Positions 1 to 7,010 of a stretch of DNA of 12,356 nucleotides are shown here, piece after piece. The stretch lies in the NCBI GenBank assembly GCA_015232485.1, contig JADFZP010000001.1, positions 1-12,356 on the forward strand, in the 5' to 3' direction. A program made the position numbers and the translations under genes. The DNA is from Alphaproteobacteria bacterium (GTDB lineage: Bacteria; Pseudomonadota; Alphaproteobacteria; Rhodospirillales; Magnetospirillaceae). Below the pieces are notes generated by a model that made no database searches, was not told the origin of the DNA, and saw only the letters and a program-made list of their open reading frames with translations. Every line of letters starts with the position of its first letter. Within the stretch, counting starts at the first letter, position 1.

Positions 1-104
1 GCTCGCCTCATCAGCCCCTCGCCGGGCGGGCGCCCCGGCGCCCTTGGCCGCCGCCTCAATGGCGGCTTTATCGGCGAACGGTCAAGCCGACCGCTCACCG
101 AATG
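1..104. other. Left edge downstream of hdrB, no assignable gene
   Basis: No gene can be assigned here. Two GC-rich inverted repeats lie back to back: GCCGCC / GGCGGC with a 5-nt loop at 50-66, and GGGCGCC / GGCGCCC at 28-43. On the minus strand, the direction of hdrB, neither is followed by a T-run, so neither is a convincing hdrB terminator. On the plus strand the 50-66 hairpin is followed by TTTAT. A possible minus-strand start codon lies at 11-9 with a GAGGGG-like ribosome site just upstream, so a fifth operon gene could begin at the very edge. Too little of it is present to test. Confidence 0.3.
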
Positions 105-1016
105 TCAGGCGCTGACGGCGCCGCCCATGGCTTCCAGCTTTTCCGAGCGGATGATGTTCTGGTCCAACCCGGCCGCCTCGTAGGGATCGAGGCCGAAGGC
201 CACGGCCAGCAACTGGCTGTAGAACACCACGGGGATGTTGAAGGTCGTGCCGTAGCGGGTGTTGATCAGCGTCTGGTACATTTCCAGATTGGTCTGGCAC
301 AGCGGGCAGGGGGTGGCGACCACGTCGGCCCCGGCGGCCGCCGCCTCGTCCAGGATGCGCTTCATCAGGTGGATGGACTTGTTGACGTCCATCACCGAGA
401 CCGAACCGCCGCAGCAGGCGGTCTTGTTCTCGAACGGCACCGCCTCGGCGCCGGTCGCCGTGATGAAGTCGTCAAGGAAGGTCGGCTGGTCGTAGGAGTC
501 GAAATTGTTGCCGCGCTCGGTGTTGGCGAAGGGCCGCACCGTCTGGCAGCCCACCCAGCCGGCGACCTTCAGGCCGGTGAGGGGCTTTCTGACCGCCTCG
601 GCCAGCTTGTCCTTGCCCACGTCGGTGACCAGCACCTCGCAGGCGTGGCGGACGTGCAGCGAGCCGTCATAGGATTTGCCGGCGGCGCCCAGCGCCTCGT
701 TCAACTGGTCCTTGAGCTTCTCGGAGCCGCGGATCGATTCGTTGACGTAATGGGTGTTGAGATAGCAGGCGGCGCAGGGGCTGACCACGTCGGCCGTGCC
801 GCCTTGCTCCTTGGCCAGCGCCAGATTGCGCGCCGACAGCGCCGAGTTCATCAGGTGGCCGGTGTGGATGTGGCCCACCGAGGCGCCGCAGCAGTTCCAG
901 TCTTCGATGTAGTTCAGGCTGTGGCCCAGCCGTTCGAAGGTGGAGCGGAGCGACTTGTCGAGATGGGCGGCGCTGGCCTGCGAGCTGCAGCCGGGATAGT
1001 AGGTGAACTTGGTCAT
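105..1016 (-). CDS. hdrB: HdrB-like subunit with two CCG domains (non-cubane Fe-S protein)
   Basis: 303-residue homologue of heterodisulfide reductase subunit B. In the family this cytoplasmic subunit carries two non-cubane [4Fe-4S] clusters bound by CCG domains and is the site of disulfide or quinone-side chemistry. Both CCG domains look intact: C10 (YPGC), C42-C43 (NCCGA) and C81/C84 (PCAAC) in the first; C157 (VGCQ), C201-C202 (ACCGG) and C237/C240 (PCPLC) in the second. No signal peptide or membrane segment is visible. It is the last gene of the qmoA-qmoB-hdrC-hdrB run, starting 16 nt after hdrC, with a GGAG ribosome site about 8 nt before the ATG. In most Qmo operons this position is taken by the fused membrane protein QmoC, so here HdrC plus HdrB probably replace it. 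Whether its real oxidant or reductant is a disulfide, a quinone or another carrier cannot be told from sequence. Confidence 0.92.
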   Translation of the reverse strand: MTKFTYYPGCSSQASAAHLDKSLRSTFERLGHSLNYIEDWNCCGASVGHIHTGHLMNSALSARNLALAKEQGGTADVVSPCAACYLNTHYVNESIRGSEKLKDQLNEALGAAGKSYDGSLHVRHACEVLVTDVGKDKLAEAVRKPLTGLKVAGWVGCQTVRPFANTERGNNFDSYDQPTFLDDFITATGAEAVPFENKTACCGGSVSVMDVNKSIHLMKRILDEAAAAGADVVATPCPLCQTNLEMYQTLINTRYGTTFNIPVVFYSQLLAVAFGLDPYEAAGLDQNIIRSEKLEAMGGAVSA

Positions 1017-1032
1017 TGTGACGCTCCGCCTC

Positions 1033-1635
1033 TCAATGGTCGCGGGCTTGGATCTCGGCCGCCTTGGCCAAGATCGCCTTCAGATCGCCGCCGTTCTTGA
1101 TCTTGTGCGGCATGCCGAGATGCATGCGCTTGGTCTTCACCATCGCCTGGGCGATCTTCAGATTGGCCAAGCTCATCTTCATCCCCTGGCTCAGGCCGAA
1201 GGAGAAGTAGTAGATGGCGGTGACCAGACGCTCGTCGGTGCGGCCCCAGCGCGCCGCGCTCCACCAGAACGCCTTGGCGAAGCGGGCGTTGATGGCGGTC
1301 TTGGCCTGCTCGTAGCCCTCCTTGACCGCCAGCGTGGCGAGGTCGTGCAGGATGTAGGTGACGGGCACCTTGCGCGGGCAGCGCACCACGCAGTTGTAGC
1401 AGGACACGCAGTTCCAGATGGTGTTGGAGGTGAGCACCGCCTCCTTCATCCCGGCGCGGATCATCATGAACAGCTTGCGCGGGCCGTAATCCATCTGGTC
1501 GCCCAGCGGGCACGAGCCCGAGCAGGTGCCGCACTGCATGCACTTGGCCATGCGGTCGCCGCCATCGATGTTCTGATAGACGTAGCGAGCGAATGACAGG
1601 TCGTATTTGCGGGTCGGAGTGGGGGCGGCGTTCAT
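1033..1635 (-). CDS. hdrC: HdrC-like ferredoxin subunit with two [4Fe-4S] motifs
   Basis: 200-residue soluble iron-sulfur protein of the heterodisulfide reductase subunit C family, also homologous to the N-terminal part of QmoC. Two complete CxxCxxCxxxC motifs are visible, C32/C35/C38/C42 (CMQCGTCSGSC) and C76/C79/C82/C86 (CVSCYNCVVRC), each followed by Pro. These should pass electrons between the flavoproteins QmoA/QmoB and HdrB. The C-terminal third is aromatic and amphipathic (about residues 115-155), but I see no run long or hydrophobic enough for a membrane span. The haem-b membrane half of QmoC is therefore missing. The ATG lies 1 nt after the qmoB stop, with AAGGGG inside the qmoB end as ribosome site, which implies translational coupling. 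The alternative name would be a truncated QmoC; the adjacent hdrB argues for HdrC. Confidence 0.9.
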   Translation of the reverse strand: MNAAPTPTRKYDLSFARYVYQNIDGGDRMAKCMQCGTCSGSCPLGDQMDYGPRKLFMMIRAGMKEAVLTSNTIWNCVSCYNCVVRCPRKVPVTYILHDLATLAVKEGYEQAKTAINARFAKAFWWSAARWGRTDERLVTAIYYFSFGLSQGMKMSLANLKIAQAMVKTKRMHLGMPHKIKNGGDLKAILAKAAEIQARDH

Positions 1636-1636
1636 G

Positions 1637-3907
1637 TCAGAACCCCTTGAACGGGTTGAAGCCGATCTTCTCGATGACCTGGACGAACTGGTCGATCTGA
1701 GTGCCGATCTTGTGGCTTTCGGCGATGGAGATTTCCATCACGGCGACGCGCTCCGTCTCGAGCATCATGCTTTTCAGGGTCTCGCCGACCTTGGACATGC
1801 GCTCCTGCGCCATGGCGCTGCCCTTGACGAAGTGGCACTGGTAGTCGTCGCCCGACTTGCAGCCCATCAGGATCACGCCGTCATAGCCGGCCGACAAGGC
1901 GTCGGAGACGTTGAGCAGGCTGACCGAGCCCAGGCAGCGCACCGGCACGACGCGGACATGCGCCGAGTAGTTGGTGCGGTTCAAGCCGGCCATGTCGATG
2001 GCCGGATAGGCGTCGTTCTCGCAGGCCAGGATGGCGATGCGCGGCTTGCCGCTGAACTCGTCGGGAACCTTCACCGCCTTGATCATCTGGCTGATCATCT
2101 CGACCGAGTAGTTGTCGAAGCTGATCGTGCGCACCGGGCAGGCGCCCATGCAGGTGCCGCAGCGGCGGCAGCGCGTCGGGTTGACCTCGGGGTATTCCTT
2201 CTCGTTCTCGTCGATCGCGCCGAACGGGCACTCGACGGTGCAGCGCTTGCACTTGGTGCAGGCGTTGAGGTTGATGCGCGGGAAGGACAGATCGCCGACG
2301 CGCGGATGCACCGCCTTGCCCTCGGCCACCGAGCGAACCACCTGGATCGCCTTCATCACCGCGCCCGCCGCGTCCTCGGCCGTCTCGCCCATGTCCATCG
2401 GGCGGCGAACCGGGCCGCAGGCGTAGATGCCGGTGCGACGCGTCTCGTAGGGGAAGCAGATGTAGTGGCTGTCGTTGAAGCCGTCGGCCAGCATCGGAAT
2501 GTGCGGACCCTGGCGATATTGCAGGTTGAGGATCGGCGCCCCGGCCGGCACGCAGTTCTTGGCCTGCGCGGCGGCGGCGGCGGGAGCCTCGCCCTTGTAG
2601 CCGGCCACCTTGATCGGCGAGCCGTGGTCGATGTCGTCGTTGACCTGGACCTGGGCGTATTCGTTGTTCTCGTAGGCCACGTCGTGCATGGTCGAGTTGG
2701 GCACCATGCCGGTGGCCAGCACCACCATGTCGACGCCTTCCAACTCGGTGTCCTCGCCCAGCAGGGCGTCGGCCACGGTGACCTTCAGGTCGCCGCCCAC
2801 CGACTTGACCTTGCCCTTGACGAAGATGACGCCCTTCTCCTGGGCGACGCGATAGAACTCCTCGGCGGTGCCGGGGGTCCGCATCTCTTCGTAGACGACA
2901 TAGGCCATCACCTCGGGATCGGCCTCGATCAACTGGATCGCCTGCTTCAGCGTGGTGCCGCAGCACACCGACGAGCAGTAGGGCAGATGATCGGGATCGC
3001 GCGACCCGGCGCACTGCGCGAAGACCACGGCCTTGGGCGCCTTGCCGTCGGATTTGCGGGTCACCTTGCCGGTGGCGAGCAGCGCCTCCATCTGGACGTT
3101 GGTGACCACGTCGGGCGACGCGCCATAGCCAAGATGGCCCAGCTTGGTCGGGTCATAGGGCCGCCAGCCGGTGGCCAGCACGATGGCGCCCACCGTTTCG
3201 GTGACCCCGTCGCTCAGTTCGACCACGAACTTGCCCGGCATGCCCGAGGTCTTGGCGACGGTGCGACCCAGCCTGACGCTGATCGCCCGGTCGGCCTGGA
3301 CCGCGGCGGCCAAGGCCGCCGTGTCGTTGTCGGCGATGTCGCGATAGGGCGGACGGTGCGGCATGCGCTTGGACCAGCCCAGGGCTTGGCCGCCCAGCTT
3401 GTCCGAACGCTCGATCAGCAGGACCTCGTGGCCGGCGCGGGCCGCCTCGCGGGCGGCGCTCAGGCCGGCGAAGCCGCCGCCCACCACCATGATCCGGGTC
3501 GAGAACTCGCCCTCGAGGAAGGGCTCGGGCATCTTGACGCGGGTGGTCTGGCTCATCGCCATGCGGATCTGGTCTTCGGCCAGCGCCAGCGTGTCCTCGT
3601 CGCCGGCCGGATGGCTCCAGGCCACCATTTCGCGCAGATTGGCGCGCAGCACCACCACGTTGTCGAACGCGAAGCGATCGGCCATCACGCGGGGCGAGCA
3701 GGCGCCCACCACCACCTGATTGACCGTGCCGGCCTCGAGATCGCCCTTGATCGCGGCGACGCCCTCGTCACCGCACAGCACGCCATGGGTGACGCAGTGG
3801 GGGGCCTTGTATTCGGCGGTGGCCACCTTGGCCACCTTCTCCATGTCGACCGCCTCGCCGATGCCGCAACCGCTGCACAGATAGACGCCGGTTTTCCGCT
3901 CAGACAT
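1637..3907 (-). CDS. qmoB: QmoB: HdrA-like flavoprotein with 2x[4Fe-4S] and MvhD-like tail
   Basis: 756-residue flavin and iron-sulfur protein. Visible parts, in order: an N-terminal segment with a CSGCGI motif (residues 11-16); a Rossmann FAD site (MVVGGGFAGLSAA, about 140-152); the HdrA-type block with QCAGSRD and YCSSVCC (about 298-316); two ferredoxin motifs, C550/553/556/560 and C580/583/586/590; and from about 622 an MvhD/FlpD-like domain with Cys at 629, 658, 683 and 691. This FAD-ferredoxin-MvhD order is that of QmoB, the larger HdrA paralogue of the quinone-interacting Qmo complex that serves APS reductase. I chose the ATG at 3907. It overlaps the qmoA stop by one base (TGATG) and has GGAGG 7 nt upstream; a GTG one codon earlier is possible. 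The protein is probably cytoplasmic. What is inferred is the partner: AprBA is not in the window, so a role with another HdrA partner cannot be excluded. Confidence 0.9.
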   Translation of the reverse strand: MSERKTGVYLCSGCGIGEAVDMEKVAKVATAEYKAPHCVTHGVLCGDEGVAAIKGDLEAGTVNQVVVGACSPRVMADRFAFDNVVVLRANLREMVAWSHPAGDEDTLALAEDQIRMAMSQTTRVKMPEPFLEGEFSTRIMVVGGGFAGLSAAREAARAGHEVLLIERSDKLGGQALGWSKRMPHRPPYRDIADNDTAALAAAVQADRAISVRLGRTVAKTSGMPGKFVVELSDGVTETVGAIVLATGWRPYDPTKLGHLGYGASPDVVTNVQMEALLATGKVTRKSDGKAPKAVVFAQCAGSRDPDHLPYCSSVCCGTTLKQAIQLIEADPEVMAYVVYEEMRTPGTAEEFYRVAQEKGVIFVKGKVKSVGGDLKVTVADALLGEDTELEGVDMVVLATGMVPNSTMHDVAYENNEYAQVQVNDDIDHGSPIKVAGYKGEAPAAAAAQAKNCVPAGAPILNLQYRQGPHIPMLADGFNDSHYICFPYETRRTGIYACGPVRRPMDMGETAEDAAGAVMKAIQVVRSVAEGKAVHPRVGDLSFPRINLNACTKCKRCTVECPFGAIDENEKEYPEVNPTRCRRCGTCMGACPVRTISFDNYSVEMISQMIKAVKVPDEFSGKPRIAILACENDAYPAIDMAGLNRTNYSAHVRVVPVRCLGSVSLLNVSDALSAGYDGVILMGCKSGDDYQCHFVKGSAMAQERMSKVGETLKSMMLETERVAVMEISIAESHKIGTQIDQFVQVIEKIGFNPFKGF

Positions 3908-5187
3908 CACGAAACCTCCGAGGCATTACGTACGCCGCTGACCGCCTGAATGGCGCGCAACGCGGCGGCGGTGGCCGACTGCACCGTCATGGACACGTCG
4001 AGGGGACCCGAGGCGACGCCGGCCGAGCCGATGCCGGCCGAGCCGTCATGGGGAACCACGAAACCGTAATCGTCCATCTCGGCGGCCGGCGCGCCGGCCT
4101 TGACCGACGACTGCATGCCGGTGGCCAGCACCACCAGATCATAGGACTTGGCGTAGATTTCGCGGGTCAGCGTGTTCTCGCCGCAGACCATCGGGCCGCC
4201 GTCCTCGGCCACCTCGATGCGCGACGGTTTCGACTTGATCCAGTTCACCTGCGGGTCGGCCTTGATCTTGCGATAGAAGGCCTCGAGCTTGTCGTGCGCG
4301 CGGATGTCGATGTAGTAGATGTCGACTTCGGCGTCGGCGTATTGCTCGCGCAGATAGGCGGCGTGCTTCATCGAGGCCAGGCAGCAGATCCGCGAGCAAT
4401 AGGCGAGGTGGTTGTTGTCGCGCGAGCCGGCGCACTGGATCAGCGCCACCTTCTTCGGCTCCTTGCCGTCGCTGGGGCGCAGGATCTTGCCGTGGGTCGG
4501 GCCGTCATGGGCGGCCAGCCGCTCCATCTCGACATTGGTGATCACGTTGGGAACGCGGCCGTGGCCGTAGGTGGTGATCTTGGCCGGATCGTAGGGCTGC
4601 CAGCCGGTCGCCCACACGATGGCGCCCACCGTCAACTGGAAGGTCTCGGGCTTGGCCGCCAGATCGACCGCGCCGATCTTGCAGGCGGCGGCGATCTTCT
4701 CGCCCTCGGGCGTGCCGACCACCGAGGGGTCGACCACGTAGAATTGGGGGAACGCCATCTCGTGCGGCAGATAGGCCGCCTTGACCGTGTCCATGCCGTA
4801 ATTGAAGGGGCTGGGCACCATGCTCTCGGCGGCGCGACCGCAATCGCCGCACGCCGTGCAGTTGGCCTTCACATGGCGCGGCGTGGTCGTCACCGTCACC
4901 GAGTAGTCGCCCCGCGTGCCCTCGACCCCGGCGACCGAGGTCATGGTCATCACCTTGATTCGGCGATTCTTCTTGATGCGCTGGAAGTTGATTTCCAGGC
5001 CGCAGGTCGGATGGCAGAGCTTCGGGAAGTAGCGACTGAGTTGGGCGACCCGGCCGCCCAGGGTCGCGCTCTTCTCGAGCAGGATCACGTCGTAGCCTGC
5101 CTCGGCCGCCTCGACCGCCGTGGTCATGCCGCCAATGCCGCCCCCGACGACGAGGATCGTTTGGCTGCGGAGCCCTTCACTGGTCAT
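3907..5187 (-). CDS. qmoA: QmoA: HdrA-like FAD subunit
   Basis: 426-residue HdrA-type flavoprotein and first gene of the operon. Features seen: a Rossmann FAD motif near the start (ILVVGGGIGGMTTA, 11-24); ATLGGRVAQLSRYFP followed by CHPTCGLEINFQR (58-70), which is typical of QmoA/HdrA; the block QCAGSRD...YCSRICC (251-269); and a late GxxxxATG-type flavin motif (LVVLATGM, 351-358). A Cys cluster CTACGDC at 110-116 has only three Cys in the usual spacing. The position where a fourth would be expected reads RAAES, so a classical [4Fe-4S] site is doubtful. The length suits QmoA (about 410 residues) and is far shorter than HdrA of methanogens. The frame stays open upstream to 5298, but that extension shows no family similarity. 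The ATG at 5187, with GAGGGG 9 nt upstream, starts directly before the flavin fold. It is translationally coupled to qmoB. Confidence 0.88.
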   Translation of the reverse strand: MTSEGLRSQTILVVGGGIGGMTTAVEAAEAGYDVILLEKSATLGGRVAQLSRYFPKLCHPTCGLEINFQRIKKNRRIKVMTMTSVAGVEGTRGDYSVTVTTTPRHVKANCTACGDCGRAAESMVPSPFNYGMDTVKAAYLPHEMAFPQFYVVDPSVVGTPEGEKIAAACKIGAVDLAAKPETFQLTVGAIVWATGWQPYDPAKITTYGHGRVPNVITNVEMERLAAHDGPTHGKILRPSDGKEPKKVALIQCAGSRDNNHLAYCSRICCLASMKHAAYLREQYADAEVDIYYIDIRAHDKLEAFYRKIKADPQVNWIKSKPSRIEVAEDGGPMVCGENTLTREIYAKSYDLVVLATGMQSSVKAGAPAAEMDDYGFVVPHDGSAGIGSAGVASGPLDVSMTVQSATAAALRAIQAVSGVRNASEVS

Positions 5188-5196
5188 GGTCGTACA

Positions 5197-5202
5197 CCCC
5201 TC
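5197..5202 (-). promoter_or_regulatory. Ribosome binding site deciding the qmoA start
   Basis: The minus strand reads GAGGGG here, 9 nt before the ATG at 5187. It supports the shorter QmoA start over the in-frame start at 5298, which would add 37 residues lacking any resemblance to the flavoprotein N-terminus. Confidence 0.6.
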
Positions 5203-5264
5203 GAGCCCGCCCTCGTTAGGCGCGGCCCCTCGCGTTTTGGGAACTTGTTGATTAGCTCGGACGT

Positions 5265-5270
5265 ATATTA
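5265..5270 (-). promoter_or_regulatory. Candidate -10 element for the qmo operon
   Basis: The minus strand reads TAATAT, a near match to TATAAT, in the AT-rich part of the intergenic region. It would start transcription roughly 70 nt before the qmoA ATG. No good -35 box is found 16-18 bp upstream (the sequence there is around CGGTCT), so the promoter would be weak, activator-dependent, or not sigma-70. This is a guess from sequence alone. Confidence 0.25.
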
Positions 5271-5356
5271 GTTTTCCGTGAGGATAAAGACCGACCACGC
5301 TTTTGGGAAGAAAAAAAAGGCCTTTCCGGGTACTCCGCCATGACCACCCGAAGGGG

Positions 5357-5396
5357 TGGGGCGCGCCCCATCAAAACGGGCGGCTGGCGTCCGCCC
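5357..5396. repeat. Two adjacent GC-rich inverted repeats in the CBS gene leader
   Basis: A perfect 14-bp palindrome TGGGGCGCGCCCCA lies at 5357-5370. It is followed after CAAAAC by GGGCGG / CCGCCC (5378-5383 with 5391-5396, 7-nt loop). On the plus strand neither is followed by a T-run. On the minus strand the second hairpin is followed by GTTTTG, but no minus-strand gene ends here. They could be protein-binding sites, leader RNA structures ahead of the CBS gene, or chance in GC-rich DNA. Confidence 0.5.
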
Positions 5397-5467
5397 CTTG
5401 GTTGCGCGATCATCATTGCGGATTGGGCCTCGCGGCCTGCAACAAACATCGTTCGCCGGAGGAAGCC

Positions 5468-5902
5468 ATGACCGTTCGAGCCGTTCTCGAGATGAAAAAG
5501 CGCGAGGTGAAAACCATCGCTCCCGACGCGCGTTTGGATGAGGCGGCGCGTTTGCTGCACAAGGAGAAGATCGGCGCCATGCCGGTGCTCGACGCCAACG
5601 GCGCCATGGTCGGCATCCTTTCCGAGCGCGACATCATCCATCAGGTGGCCAGCCACGGCGCCGAGGCGCTGACTCGGCAGGTCGCCCAGGTGATGACCCA
5701 GGCGGTGATTTCGGTGACCATCGACGAGCCGCTCAAGGATCTGATGACCACGATGACCAGCCGGCGCATCCGCCACTTGCCGGTGCTGGAGAACGGAACG
5801 CTCAAGGGTTTGGTGTCGATCGGCGACGTGATCGCCCATCGCCTGGAAACGACGCGCACGGAAGTCAACGTGCTGCGCGACGTGGCCCTGTCGATGGCCT
5901 GA
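5468..5902 (+). CDS. Small two-CBS-domain protein
   Basis: 144-residue protein made almost entirely of a tandem CBS pair (Bateman module): first domain about 8-62, ending in the motif GILSERDI (49-56), and second about 76-128, ending in GLVSIGDVI (114-122). The family binds adenosine nucleotides such as AMP, ATP or S-adenosylmethionine in the cleft between the domains and acts as a cytoplasmic energy or redox sensor, often on a separate partner. There is no attached catalytic or DNA-binding domain, so its effector is unknown. The ATG at 5468 has GGAGGAAG directly upstream and begins at the typical MTVRxVLE start of stand-alone proteins of this class. It is transcribed divergently from qmoA and followed by a strong hairpin, so it is probably monocistronic. 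A functional link to the Qmo operon is only suggested by position. Confidence 0.9.
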   Translation: MTVRAVLEMKKREVKTIAPDARLDEAARLLHKEKIGAMPVLDANGAMVGILSERDIIHQVASHGAEALTRQVAQVMTQAVISVTIDEPLKDLMTTMTSRRIRHLPVLENGTLKGLVSIGDVIAHRLETTRTEVNVLRDVALSMA

Positions 5903-5910
5903 GCCGACGA

Positions 5911-5943
5911 CGGGCGGGCGATTCGACATCGATCGCCCGCCCG
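5911..5943 (+). terminator. Hairpin terminator after the CBS gene
   Basis: A perfect 12-bp stem, CGGGCGGGCGAT with ATCGCCCGCCCG, closes a 9-nt loop (5923-5931). It starts 8 nt after the CBS stop codon. There is no clear T-run after it (AGTCGCTTGATCC), so it may be a non-canonical intrinsic terminator, an mRNA-stabilising 3' end, or act with Rho. It also separates the CBS gene from cobC. Confidence 0.6.
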
Positions 5944-5984
5944 AGTCGCTTGATCCGTCCGGCGGCTGGTGCTAGGCCAGTGGG

Positions 5985-7010
5985 ATGAGTTCCAGGGACT
6001 CCAGCGCACCCGACGGATCGGGGCTCCCGGCCCATGGTGGCGACATCGCCGCCGCGGAGGAGCGATTCGGCCGCCCGGCCGATGGCTGGCTCGACCTGTC
6101 GACGGCGCTCAACCCGTTCCCCTATCCGCTGGGCGAGATTCCGCCCGAGGCTTGGCGCCGGCTGCCCGACCGCGCCGAAATGACCGCGCTGTGCGAGGCC
6201 GCCGCCAGCTACTATCGCGCCCCCGATCCGGCCATGCTGGTGGCGGCGCCGGGCACCCAGGCGCTGATCCAGATCCTGCCCCGCCTTGTCGAACCCTGCA
6301 CGGTGACGGTGATCGGGCCGACCTATGGCGAGCACGCCCGCTGCTGGCGCGCCGCCGGTCATCGGGTGACGGTGTGCGACGCCGCCCAGGCCGCCGACGG
6401 CCATGTGGTCGTCGTGGTCAACCCCAACAATCCCGATGGCCGCCGGCTCGAACCCGACGGTTTGGTCGCGTTGGCCGAGGCGCTGGCGCGGCGCGGCGGG
6501 CTGCTGGTGGTCGACGAGGCCTTCGCCGACGTCGCGCCCGAAGTCAGCGTCGCGGGCCGAGTCGGGCCGGGCATGGTGGTCCTGCGCAGCTTCGGCAAGT
6601 TCTTCGGTCTGGCCGGGCTGCGCCTGGGCTTCGCCATCGCCCCGCCGCCGCTCGCCCTGGCCCTGCGCGACATGATGGGCCCCTGGGCGGTGGCCGGCCC
6701 GGCCATCGCGATCGGCACGCGCGCCTTGGCCGATCGCAAATGGATGGCGGTCACCCGCAACCGCCTGGCCCGCGAGGCGTTGGCCCTCGACGGACTGCTG
6801 GGCGCCGCCGGCATGACGGTGCTGGGCGGCACGCCGCTGTTTCGCCTGGTCTCGGCGGGGCGCGCCTGGGCGCTTTACGAATATCTCGGCGAGCGCGGCA
6901 TCCTGGTCCGCCCGTTCGCCGTGTCGCCGCGCTGGCTGCGCTTCGGCCTGCCCCCCGGCGCCGAAGGCCGCGACCGCCTCAAACGGGCGCTGGATCACTG
7001 GCGGGAGTAG
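5985..7010 (+). CDS. cobC: Threonine-phosphate decarboxylase CobC (CobD type), PLP-dependent
   Basis: 341-residue class I/II aminotransferase-fold enzyme of cobalamin synthesis. The family decarboxylates L-threonine O-3-phosphate to (R)-1-amino-2-propanol phosphate, the linker that joins the corrin ring to the nucleotide loop. Visible markers: HGGD near the N-terminus (17-20), typical for CobC/CobD; LSTALNPFPYP (38-48); NPNNPDG (146-152); VVDEAF (175-180) with the PLP-ring Asp; the PLP-lysine motif RSFGKFFGLAGLR (201-213, K205); and a C-terminal RFGLP (319-323) carrying the carboxylate-binding Arg. The length fits the family. Only a weak ribosome site (GTGGG) precedes the ATG. No other cobalamin gene is in the window and the 82-nt upstream gap is too short for a full cobalamin riboswitch. 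Its last 32 bp overlap the end of the opposite-strand histidine kinase. In enterobacterial naming the enzyme is CobD. Confidence 0.9.
   Translation: MSSRDSSAPDGSGLPAHGGDIAAAEERFGRPADGWLDLSTALNPFPYPLGEIPPEAWRRLPDRAEMTALCEAAASYYRAPDPAMLVAAPGTQALIQILPRLVEPCTVTVIGPTYGEHARCWRAAGHRVTVCDAAQAADGHVVVVVNPNNPDGRRLEPDGLVALAEALARRGGLLVVDEAFADVAPEVSVAGRVGPGMVVLRSFGKFFGLAGLRLGFAIAPPPLALALRDMMGPWAVAGPAIAIGTRALADRKWMAVTRNRLAREALALDGLLGAAGMTVLGGTPLFRLVSAGRAWALYEYLGERGILVRPFAVSPRWLRFGLPPGAEGRDRLKRALDHWRE

Larger units (their letters stand above)
5188..5467. promoter_or_regulatory. Divergent intergenic region between qmoA and the CBS-domain gene
   Basis: 280 bp without a convincing gene. Positions 5241-5320 are clearly more AT-rich than the surroundings and include a run of eight A at 5312-5319 followed by the palindrome AAAGGCCTTT (5317-5326). 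The right half is GC-rich and forms two hairpins (listed separately). It must hold the promoters for the qmo operon (leftward) and for the CBS gene (rightward). A plus-strand frame is open through 5303-5467 in phase with the CBS gene, but its translation is unlike any CBS protein N-terminus and I treat it as untranslated leader. Confidence 0.65.

Noticed and set aside
1607..3949. A 780-codon plus-strand open frame opposite qmoB
   Set aside because: It is rich in His, Ala, Gly, Asp and Val without any recognisable domain and exactly shadows a clearly identified gene. It is the expected antisense frame of a GC-rich coding sequence.
4048..5271. A 407-codon plus-strand open frame opposite qmoA
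   Set aside because: Same type of low-complexity antisense frame; the minus-strand flavoprotein has all family motifs.
5188..5298. N-terminal extension of QmoA by 37 residues
   Set aside because: The extension has no family similarity, and the ATG at 5187 has a ribosome site and directly precedes the FAD fold.
5316..5327. Shared 12-mer AAAAGGCCTTTC also found at 11492-11503
   Set aside because: The second copy lies inside coding sequence for Lys-Arg-Pro-Phe, and the word is short and palindromic, so chance is the simplest explanation.
5303..5467. N-terminal extension of the CBS protein by 55 residues
   Set aside because: It translates to unrelated, composition-biased sequence across palindromes, while the ATG at 5468 has an excellent ribosome site and the family-typical start.
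5903..5984. Cobalamin riboswitch before cobC
   Set aside because: The gap is only 82 nt, mostly occupied by the terminator hairpin, and no B12-box pattern is recognisable.
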